A DNA stretch of 64,000 nucleotides. Source: Spirosoma sordidisoli (GTDB taxonomy: Bacteria; Bacteroidota; Bacteroidia; Cytophagales; Spirosomataceae). Below the pieces are notes generated by a model. That model searched no databases. It had not been told where the DNA came from and saw only the letters and a program-made list of their open reading frames with translations. Below are positions 42,995 through 50,502 of the stretch, one piece after another. Position 1 is the first letter of the stretch, and each line of letters opens with the position of its first letter. The position numbers and the translations under genes are program-made. The stretch lies in assembly GCF_004138325.1 (NCBI RefSeq), contig NZ_SBLB01000005.1:434001-498000 (forward strand). Direction: 5' to 3'.

Positions 42995-45900
42995 ATCCCG
43001 ACCGACCCGCTACTAAAGACCGCTACCCGGGCCTGTGCTCATTCGAGGCCGACGAACACCGGATTTTTTTCGGGCGCAGCCGCGAAACGGCCGAGCTGCT
43101 TCAGCTGGTTCGGGCCGAGCAGGTGGTTGTGTTGTTCTCGAAGTCGGGCCTTGGCAAAAGCTCGTTGCTGAGCGCGGGTCTGTTTCCGAAGCTGATGCCG
43201 CTGGGATATTACCCGATTCGGGTCCGGTTTCAGCAGGAGAATGCCAAAGACACCGCCGAGTCGGGCGGACACGTGCCGCTCCAGGTCCTGCATGATATAC
43301 TGACCGAATCCTGGTCGGTAGCCTGGCAGCAGGCGGGCCTGCCCGAACCGGCTGTTACCATACCATTCGATGCCGCCAACCCGAAACTTTGGGAGCAGCT
43401 GCGGGCCCGGCCCTTTCCGAACGGGCTTATTCCGATCCTGGTCTTCGATCAGTTCGAAGAATTCTTTGCCTATCCGCTGGCCGACCAGCAGGCGTTTGCG
43501 TCGCAGCTGGCCGAGCTGATGCACGACCAGGCCCCGGCCCGCGTGATCAACTGGCTCCTCGATCTGCCAGCCGCCGACCGCACCCCCGCGGCCATTGCCT
43601 GGAGCCGCCAGCCTGCCGTGAAGTGCATCATGGCGATCCGGTCAGATCGGCTGGCCGAGATGCACAGCCTGAAGCCGTACATCACCCTGATTTTGCGCAA
43701 CCGCTACGAACTGGGGCCGCTGCGCGAAGAAGCCGCCCGCGATGCCATCGACCTGCCCGCCCGGCTGGACCAGACCGAAGGACCGTTTGCTACGCCTGCC
43801 TTTTCGTTCGATCCGGTGGTTCGCGAAGAGATTATCCGCACGCTCAGCAACGAAAACTGCGAGATCGAAGGATCGCAGCTCCAGATTGTCTGTCAGCATG
43901 TAGAGAGTCGGCTGAAGGAGGAGTTTCGGGAAAGCGCGGCCCGTACTGAACCCTTCACCGCCCTGGTTGACCGGTCGGTTATTTCGGGCGAGAAAGAGAT
44001 CAACCGGATCCTGGACAAGTTTTACCGAACCCAGCTTCGGACAGTGGGCGACGGCCCGGAACGCGCTGCCGCCAGCCACATCATCGAGAACGAACTGGTA
44101 GAAGGCGGCCGGCGCGTTGGGCTGTCGAAAGCCAAAATGCTCCGTTTACTGGGCGATTTCCCGGACGAGCATAAAAAACAGATCATTCAGAAGCTGCAAC
44201 TGGCCCGGCTCATCCGCTGCGAAACGACCCACCTCGGCGAAACTTACGAACTCAGTCACGACTCGCTGGTCGAACCGGTCGAGAAGGTACGCAGCCTGCG
44301 CGAAGCGCTCGTCAAGCGCCGACAGCTGCGCGAAGAAAGCGCCCGTAAAGACCGCGAACTGCGCGAACAGGCCATCAAGCTGCAACGGGAAACAAGGGCC
44401 AAAGAACTGGCCATTCAGCTGGAACGGGAAAAAGACGCGCAGCTTACCAGAATCATGGCCCTGCAGGCGGCCAACGCTGACCTGCTGAGTCAGGCCAACC
44501 TAAGCCGTCGGCGCTACAAACGGCTGACGTATTTCTTCGCGCTGGTGTCGGTAGGGGCGCTGGTGTCGTTTCTGTACTGGTACAAAACCTCGCGACAGAA
44601 CAAGCGTCTGTTTGCCAGCGCTATTCATGCATCGGCCCTGCCGCAGTACGAACGCAGTCGGCATGGGGTTGCCTTCCGGCTCTGGAACGAGATCGACAGT
44701 ATCGGCCAGCGGCCGTTTGCGGCTTATGTAGGGCGGGATGTGCGCATGAGTGCCAGTCGGGCTTACGTAGGCACGCTCTACGCCGACGAAACGCTCGAAA
44801 TACGACAACGGCGGCCCGGTCGGCCCGACACGATCGTTTACAAGGCCCGGGCTGCTGCGTTTCGGCTGGCTGGCCACTCGCTGGCGGTTTATCAGAAAGA
44901 TACGGTGCCGGGCTACAGGCTTCGGATCATCGATCTGAAAACCGGGCAGGACAATCTGCTGGCTCCGATGGCGGTTGCGCATACATCGGCTACGGCGCTG
45001 TCGGACGATGGTCGATACGCCGTGGTGGTCGACAACTACCAGCAGGCGCATCTGTACCAGCTGACCGGCAAACCCACCGATGAGGTCTGCCACTTTCTGG
45101 AAACGCTGTCGGTCGATTCGCCCGATTTTTCGCGGGCCGAGTTCAGCGTCAGCTTCGTCAACGGAGTTGCTCCGTCGGTGGTTGTCAGCAGTCAGGATCG
45201 CTTGTGGGTCTATGACCTTCGTCAGAACGTTATGCGGTACCGGCTCACCAGCGTGGCGGCCTATCAGCTGTCTATGTCGGGCAATCGGCTGGCTGTCGTC
45301 ACGAACGATCAGCTGGTGGTATATGACCTGGGTCAGGGAACGGTACGTTTGCTGGGGCCGCGGCTGGAGCCGTTCGAGCTCATCACGATCCAGGCCTTTT
45401 CGCCCGACGAGTCGGCGGTACTGATTCATACGCAGCAGCCCGGCAAGGCGGGTATGAACAGCGCCCTGCACGTAATCAGCCTGCGTCTGAACCAGCGTAC
45501 GTTATGGGTACCTCAGGCGGCTCAGCACTGGGTTTATCCGGCACTGGGCCAGCTGATCTATACGACCCGTTCGTTCCCGGGGAAGCCCGTGCGCTACGAT
45601 CTGGCGGGGCAGCGGACGCTTACGCCCTGGCCCGGTCTGTTCTCGCCGGTATTGATCGGTACATCGCACGGCCTGTTCCGGCAGCGGAATGGGGAGCTCG
45701 TGGTGCGCGACATGCGGGCCGACAGTCTGATCAGCCTGTCGCTGCTATCGGTCCCGTCTCGTTCCGATATCTTGTTTTATGCCGCCGACGGGCGAACCGA
45801 TTCGCACCTGCTGGTTCTGTACCGGGATAGTCTTCGGGTCATTGACCTTCAGACCGGGCAGTCGTCGACGCTGGCTCAGCAAGGAGCGCCGAAGCCGTTT

Positions 45901-46152
45901 GGGCGGATGTCGATACTGGGCGATCTGGTCCGGATCAGGCTGGGCGATCGTATCCTGAAGGCCGGAACCGACCCCGAATACTGGTGTTTCTTTATCGACC
46001 AGGACAAAAACAGGCCGGCCTATCTGTGTCAGTACGTATACCCGGCCCTGACGGAAGCCCAGCGGAAGCAGTTTGGTTTGCTGAAGACAAAAAAGCTGGA
46101 GGAGGAGTGCGGCACGATCCGGGAGCGAAGTACAGGATCTGGTGGCCAGTAG
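42991..46152 (+). CDS. nSTAND1-type NTPase with membrane anchor and beta-rich C-terminal region
   Basis: A 1053-residue STAND NTPase. It opens with RYPGLCSFEADEHRIFFGR and a Walker A SKSGLGKSS at 50-58. Walker B is ILVFDQFEEFF at 149-159, a sensor arginine segment is AIRSDR at 215-220, and YELGPLREEAARDAI at 239-253 fits novel STAND group 1. A winged-helix end (YELSHDSLVEPV, 419-430) leads to a coiled coil (about 437-500) and one transmembrane helix (512-531). Residues about 560-1050 are beta-rich and look like a divergent WD40-type propeller, a likely sensor. It ends the five-gene unit and should act as the ATP-driven switch. Confidence 0.85.
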   Translation: MNPDRPATKDRYPGLCSFEADEHRIFFGRSRETAELLQLVRAEQVVVLFSKSGLGKSSLLSAGLFPKLMPLGYYPIRVRFQQENAKDTAESGGHVPLQVLHDILTESWSVAWQQAGLPEPAVTIPFDAANPKLWEQLRARPFPNGLIPILVFDQFEEFFAYPLADQQAFASQLAELMHDQAPARVINWLLDLPAADRTPAAIAWSRQPAVKCIMAIRSDRLAEMHSLKPYITLILRNRYELGPLREEAARDAIDLPARLDQTEGPFATPAFSFDPVVREEIIRTLSNENCEIEGSQLQIVCQHVESRLKEEFRESAARTEPFTALVDRSVISGEKEINRILDKFYRTQLRTVGDGPERAAASHIIENELVEGGRRVGLSKAKMLRLLGDFPDEHKKQIIQKLQLARLIRCETTHLGETYELSHDSLVEPVEKVRSLREALVKRRQLREESARKDRELREQAIKLQRETRAKELAIQLEREKDAQLTRIMALQAANADLLSQANLSRRRYKRLTYFFALVSVGALVSFLYWYKTSRQNKRLFASAIHASALPQYERSRHGVAFRLWNEIDSIGQRPFAAYVGRDVRMSASRAYVGTLYADETLEIRQRRPGRPDTIVYKARAAAFRLAGHSLAVYQKDTVPGYRLRIIDLKTGQDNLLAPMAVAHTSATALSDDGRYAVVVDNYQQAHLYQLTGKPTDEVCHFLETLSVDSPDFSRAEFSVSFVNGVAPSVVVSSQDRLWVYDLRQNVMRYRLTSVAAYQLSMSGNRLAVVTNDQLVVYDLGQGTVRLLGPRLEPFELITIQAFSPDESAVLIHTQQPGKAGMNSALHVISLRLNQRTLWVPQAAQHWVYPALGQLIYTTRSFPGKPVRYDLAGQRTLTPWPGLFSPVLIGTSHGLFRQRNGELVVRDMRADSLISLSLLSVPSRSDILFYAADGRTDSHLLVLYRDSLRVIDLQTGQSSTLAQQGAPKPFGRMSILGDLVRIRLGDRILKAGTDPEYWCFFIDQDKNRPAYLCQYVYPALTEAQRKQFGLLKTKKLEEECGTIRERSTGSGGQ

Positions 46153-46157
46153 CCCGA

Positions 46158-47432
46158 TCAGCCCGCCAGTTCAGTCAGCGCCCGGACAAAGGTATCCAGC
46201 TCGGCGGTCGTGGTATAGAGGTGGGGCGTTACCCGAACCCCCCGTACGTTGGCGTTATCGATGGCAACGGTGAAGATCCTGTATCGATCGAAAAGTACTT
46301 TAGCCAGTTCGGCCGGCGTTTTTCCGGCTATACCCACGTTGGCAATGGCGCAGGAGCGGGCCGGGGTTTCGGGCGTGTTGAGGGTGATGTTCGGGTGCTT
46401 ACGTACCTGATCGGTCCAGTAGTGTTGCAGGTAGCGGAGCCGGGCTTCCTTGCGGTCGATACCGATGCTGGTATGAAAGCGGATCGCGTCTTGAATGGCG
46501 AGGTCAGTGGCTACGGGGTGCGTACCGGTATGGTTGAGTTTCCGGATGTCGGTATCGGGCACGCTGCTGTCGGCGAAGAGTGGCCATACGGGGGCGATTT
46601 TATCCCGGCGCACGTAGAGAATACCGGCGCCGAGCGGGGTGCCGAGCCATTTGTGCAGGCTGCTGGCGTAATAATCGCAGCCACCCAAATCGGCTATCGA
46701 GAAGGCCAGATGCGCGAACGCATGCGCCCCGTCGACCAAAACCTCAACGCCGTGTTGGTGGGCCATCTCGGTAATTTTCCGGACAGGCAGAATCTGCCCC
46801 GTAATATTGACCAGGTGGCAAACCATCAGCATCCGGGTTTTGGGCGTTATGGCCTGTTCGTAGAGACGCACAATCTCGTCGTCAGACTGGGGGTGATTGG
46901 GTAGCGAAACCAGTCGGTTCACCGTGCCGTAGCGCCGGGCCTGCTGACGAAACATATCGAGCATGGCGCCGTAATCCTGCTGAGCCATGACGACCTCATC
47001 GCCGGCTTTCCAGGTCAGCCCCGAAATAACCGTATCGAGCGACTCGGTGGTGTTGCGCGTAATGATCAGCTCATCGGTCGAGCAGCCCAGCAGCTGAGCC
47101 AGCTGTTCCTGAGCCAGCCGTTTGTCGCTGAACTGCCGCGTCCGCATGTAGTAGGACGACACTGCGTTTACCTGCTGGATGTGTTGCAGGTACCCCTCCA
47201 GTACGGGCCGGGCGGCCAGCGAGTAATAGCCATTCTCGAGTTGGGTAAACTCGTTCGTAACCGGATATAGCGCCCGGATCTTCAGCCAGAAATCATCATC
47301 GCGGGCCAGCTCAGCCGCGGGCCGTTGCCCTGCCGAGGCCAGTGCTTCGGTCAGACCCGACCACTGCCCGGCCGTCAGCGTCGTTGCGCCGACCATCGTT
47401 TTCAGAAACTGTCGCTTGGAGAGGGTAGACAT
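46158..47432 (-). CDS. Class V aminotransferase-fold PLP enzyme with Tat-like N-terminus
   Basis: A 424-residue PLP enzyme of the isopenicillin N epimerase / cysteine desulfurase-like class V group. Markers are ELIITRNTTESLDTVISGL, QQDYGAMLDMF, VEVLVDGAHAFAHLAFS and the PLP lysine in YASSLHKWLGTPLG. The N-terminus SKRQFLKTMVGATTLTAG resembles a twin-arginine signal with KR in place of RR, so export is possible. It may be an epimerase, lyase or desulfurase. It converges on the STAND gene with only 5 bases between stops and precedes no partner enzyme. Confidence 0.85.
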   Translation of the reverse strand: MSTLSKRQFLKTMVGATTLTAGQWSGLTEALASAGQRPAAELARDDDFWLKIRALYPVTNEFTQLENGYYSLAARPVLEGYLQHIQQVNAVSSYYMRTRQFSDKRLAQEQLAQLLGCSTDELIITRNTTESLDTVISGLTWKAGDEVVMAQQDYGAMLDMFRQQARRYGTVNRLVSLPNHPQSDDEIVRLYEQAITPKTRMLMVCHLVNITGQILPVRKITEMAHQHGVEVLVDGAHAFAHLAFSIADLGGCDYYASSLHKWLGTPLGAGILYVRRDKIAPVWPLFADSSVPDTDIRKLNHTGTHPVATDLAIQDAIRFHTSIGIDRKEARLRYLQHYWTDQVRKHPNITLNTPETPARSCAIANVGIAGKTPAELAKVLFDRYRIFTVAIDNANVRGVRVTPHLYTTTAELDTFVRALTELAG

Positions 47433-47450
47433 AGGCGTACGGTGGAAAAA

Positions 47451-48821
47451 CTACCGCAGGTTCGGGACGGGCAGAACGGGCAGGCTTTCGTTGCCGTCTT
47501 CGCTAACCGCCTGAACGGCAAAGTAGTAGTTGTCTTTCGAGTAGGGCAGGGTCATGCCCAGTTTGGTCGTGAAAAACTTCTTCTGCCAGAACGGCCAGTA
47601 GGTTTCGCGCATCAGGACGTAATAGCCTTTGGGTTTGCCAATTTTGGGAGCCTGCCAGTACAGGGCCGTGCTGTTGGTCAGATTCCGGACGTCGATCGTC
47701 ACGGCCTGCGGAACGGCGGGGGCTTTGGCGAGGTTGGCCAGGGTAGCCAGGTTAACGGCGGTGTTCTTGCGGAGGTAGTCGAAATCCATGAACTTGGCGT
47801 AATCGCCGAACTCAACCCCGTTTTCTGTGCGCAGGTCCTGATGCTGGTGGTTGTAATTTTCGTTCATCTCCGTCAGGCGAACGGCCGCAAAACCGCGCTG
47901 TACGTAAGGCGTATGGTCGCCCCCGCGCAGGTACCGGTCATTGCGATAGACCAGCACGACCTCCAGGTTTTCGACGTAGCGCTCGCCGAGTTCTTTTACG
48001 TAGCGGGCCAGGGTGCGGGCGCGGCCGTCGTTCTCGTTGCCGAAATTCCGGATCTGGGCAATGCGGCCGGTGGTGTCTTTGAGCATACTGGCCGGTAGCC
48101 CTTCGCTGAACACGCGCAGCCGGGTGTTGTCGATGATATTGGTTTCGTTGCTGTGGTTGCTGCCCATGATGTCGTTGTTCAGCACCGCTTCGAGGCTCCA
48201 CTTTTCTTTGACGGCCCGCTCGGCCAGGTGTTCGGCACCCAGGAGGCCCTGTTCTTCGCCGGTGAGGGTGGTGAAAATGATCGTAGCCGGAAACTGGCTG
48301 CGGCTGAGTACGCGGCATAGCTCGATAACAGCGGCTGTACCCGAGCCATCGTCGTTGGCACCCGGAGCTACGGCGGTGCGGTTCATGACGCCCGTTACGC
48401 GGCTGTCCATGTGGCCCTGTACAATAAAGACCCGGTTATCGGTAGGGTCGGTGCCTTTCAGCGTAGCCATCACATTGCCCATATCGGCCGGTTTGTCGAT
48501 CCGTCGTCCGTCGGGCTGGAGCGTCCAGGTGTCGAGCGTCGCGGTGAGCCGTCCGCCCGACTGTTTGGCGTATTGCTGAAACTTGCCCAGAATCCACTGC
48601 CGGGCGGCACCAATGCCTTTCTGTTTGTCGGAGGTGGTACTCAGCGTGTGGCGGGTGCCGAAGCTAACCAGCCCGTCGATATGCGCGCGTAAACTGTCGG
48701 CCGATACCTGGGCGATAAGGTCGGCAATCTGGGGGTCGCGGTTGACCAGTACAGTTTGGGCAAAAGATGGATAAAAGGAGACGAAAAGAAGGCAAACAAG
48801 AACGATGTACCGGTTTTTCAT
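47451..48821 (-). CDS. M28-family metallopeptidase
   Basis: A 456-residue exported aminopeptidase-like enzyme. The signal peptide is MKNRYIVLVCLLFVSFYPSF. Zinc ligands are visible as H and D in VQGHMDSR and PGANDDGSG, the catalytic and ligand glutamates in TLTGEEQGLLG, a D in LNNDIMGSN and a late His in NHQHQDLRT. The C-terminal ~90 residues look like a fibronectin-type III module (VTIDVRNLTNSTALYWQAPK). It lies 18 bases upstream of the class V enzyme on the same strand, so the two are probably co-transcribed. Confidence 0.9.
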   Translation of the reverse strand: MKNRYIVLVCLLFVSFYPSFAQTVLVNRDPQIADLIAQVSADSLRAHIDGLVSFGTRHTLSTTSDKQKGIGAARQWILGKFQQYAKQSGGRLTATLDTWTLQPDGRRIDKPADMGNVMATLKGTDPTDNRVFIVQGHMDSRVTGVMNRTAVAPGANDDGSGTAAVIELCRVLSRSQFPATIIFTTLTGEEQGLLGAEHLAERAVKEKWSLEAVLNNDIMGSNHSNETNIIDNTRLRVFSEGLPASMLKDTTGRIAQIRNFGNENDGRARTLARYVKELGERYVENLEVVLVYRNDRYLRGGDHTPYVQRGFAAVRLTEMNENYNHQHQDLRTENGVEFGDYAKFMDFDYLRKNTAVNLATLANLAKAPAVPQAVTIDVRNLTNSTALYWQAPKIGKPKGYYVLMRETYWPFWQKKFFTTKLGMTLPYSKDNYYFAVQAVSEDGNESLPVLPVPNLR

Positions 48822-48860
48822 AGGTCAGATGATTGGGTAAGCAAAATACCAAAAAATAGC

Positions 48861-49721
48861 TCACCGCCGTGTCATCGACCGTTTTAAAACGCTCCCGATA
48901 AAGCTGCCAACAAAGGTCAGCCCCATGGAGCCGTACAGATTGAATGCTTCCAGCTCCCGTTCGCCCCCGTTGAGGGGTGTTTCGGTCAGGAAGGTGTAGC
49001 CGAGCCAGATCGAAGCCGCCTGCAGCAACGCCAGCGACCAGCCTTTCCGGGGTTCGGCAAAGCCAATGGCGGCCGCCGAAATAGCCGCCATCAGATACGG
49101 CCAGTGAATTACCGTCGATTCCTTGATCACATACAACAGCGCTACGCTATGAAGCAGCACAAAGGCCGCGTTGATTAGCAATCGTTTGTCGAAAAAAGCC
49201 GTTGACGCGGGTGGGTTCATGGGGTCATGTTGCTGTTCTAGGACGGTGGCCTGCTCCAGATCCTGTTCAGCTTCCTGAGGCTGGTGCAGCTTCTGACGGG
49301 TCAGGCCGCGCCAGTAATAGGGCATCGATTCGCGCCCCTGCGAGTGAAAAACGGCCTGATCAAACTCGGTGAACGCGTCGGCATAGGCCCGCTGGTCGTA
49401 GAGAATACGGCCAATTTCGGTATGAATATCAACAACGGTGTTGTCGTAACTTTTGCCGGTTTTGAGATCCTGCAGGGCCGCGTCGGTATCGCCCAGCCTG
49501 AGCAGACACCGGGCGCGGTACAGGTAGGCGATGCTCGACTGTGGTCGCTCCTGAATAACCTGGTCGAAGTAGTGGTAAGCCGCTTCGAGCTGGTCGGTAT
49601 CGTACAGGCGGATGCCGAGCTGGAGCCGTTCCCGCTCTTTATCCGGTTCAGTACGAAGGTCGGCATAGTAGCGGAGGTAGATGATATAGCCGATAACAGC
49701 CGCTGTAATCAGAATCTCCAT
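48861..49721 (-). CDS. TPR-containing membrane protein
   Basis: A 286-residue protein starting with a membrane segment (MEILITAAVIGYIIYLRYYA). Three to four tetratricopeptide repeats follow (about 30-165; QLEAAYHYFDQVIQERPQSS, ALQDLKTGKSYDNTVVDIHT), then three C-terminal membrane helices (about 183-275). TPRs mediate protein contacts; no partner is apparent. The ATG at 49721 fits the hydrophobic start; the in-frame start at 49763 is less likely. Confidence 0.75.
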   Translation of the reverse strand: MEILITAAVIGYIIYLRYYADLRTEPDKERERLQLGIRLYDTDQLEAAYHYFDQVIQERPQSSIAYLYRARCLLRLGDTDAALQDLKTGKSYDNTVVDIHTEIGRILYDQRAYADAFTEFDQAVFHSQGRESMPYYWRGLTRQKLHQPQEAEQDLEQATVLEQQHDPMNPPASTAFFDKRLLINAAFVLLHSVALLYVIKESTVIHWPYLMAAISAAAIGFAEPRKGWSLALLQAASIWLGYTFLTETPLNGGERELEAFNLYGSMGLTFVGSFIGSVLKRSMTRR

Positions 49722-49770
49722 AGGAATCACGGTTCGTTCCTGACAAATAACGGACCAGGGCACGAATGGG

Positions 49771-50331
49771 TTAGAACGACCAGGCCATGCCTGCGCCTAC
49801 GGCCCCCTGACCCGTTAGCGGAACGGGAGCTACTGACAGGCCCACCCGGGGCTGGAGCAGCATCTGATTGTACCGCGTCACGGCTTTATTGACCTGGCTG
49901 TTGCCGATAATGCTGAACGTCAGCGACGCCACGACCGAACTGCCAAATATCGTCCAGTAGGTACCGTTATTGCGGTTTTTGGGGAGAAGGACATAGACCA
50001 GCGGGGCCAGACCGACCAGTCGCCCCAGCGTCGTCATCGTCCGGAAGGTCTGGAAATGATGCGTAACTGTCGGGTCGCTGAGTTCGTAGAACGGAATCTC
50101 CAGCGAGTAGGGCGACGACAGTTTCTTGCCCCCGTAAAAATACACGCTGCCCAGCGCCGAAGACCCAGCCGCCCGTTCGATCGGCATCAGGTGGGCCGGT
50201 ACCGGCGCCGTGCGATAGTGCGACGTGTCATCGGCGCGTCGGCGTTGCTGGGCGTAGGTAAGGCTACTCAGCAGCAACAATGTGGTGAGAAGGGTCAGGC
50301 GGTATGTCAGGGGCATCTTTCTGGAATTCAT
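49771..50331 (-). CDS. Hypothetical exported protein
   Basis: A 186-residue protein with a signal peptide (about 1-28, LTYAQ). The mature part contains SSALGSVYFYGGKKLSSPYS, two hydrophobic stretches (about 102-118 and 126-142) and an ending GAVGAGMAWSF whose final aromatic suits an outer-membrane or periplasmic protein. I do not recognise a family. It precedes the TPR gene by about 50 bases on the same strand. An in-frame ATG 15 bases further in is an equal candidate start. Confidence 0.6.
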   Translation of the reverse strand: MNSRKMPLTYRLTLLTTLLLLSSLTYAQQRRRADDTSHYRTAPVPAHLMPIERAAGSSALGSVYFYGGKKLSSPYSLEIPFYELSDPTVTHHFQTFRTMTTLGRLVGLAPLVYVLLPKNRNNGTYWTIFGSSVVASLTFSIIGNSQVNKAVTRYNQMLLQPRVGLSVAPVPLTGQGAVGAGMAWSF

Positions 50332-50353
50332 GGCAAGAACGTCGTTTCCATTG

Positions 50354-50502
50354 GTAGAGACGCGACCCCTCGCGTCTCATACGCGTCAGCCAGAGCCACA
50401 TCTACCGGATGATGCTGTCTGTCGAGAAACGTTGCTGACGCCTATGAGACGCGAGGGGTCGGGTTGCTGACGCCTATGAGACGCGAGGGGTCGCGTCTCT
50501 AC
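50354..50502. repeat. Inverted and tandem copies of a GTAGAGACGCG element
   Basis: Arms 50354-50390 and 50466-50502 (37 bases) are reverse complements with one mismatch. Between them a 31-base unit starting gttgctgacgcc occurs twice in tandem (50431-50461 and 50463-50493). The outer core gtagagacgcgacccctcgcgtct is itself palindromic and recurs in variant form at 59639-59662. The right end overlaps the 3' end of the next gene by four bases. It looks like a small interspersed palindromic repeat that may also end transcription. Confidence 0.75.
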
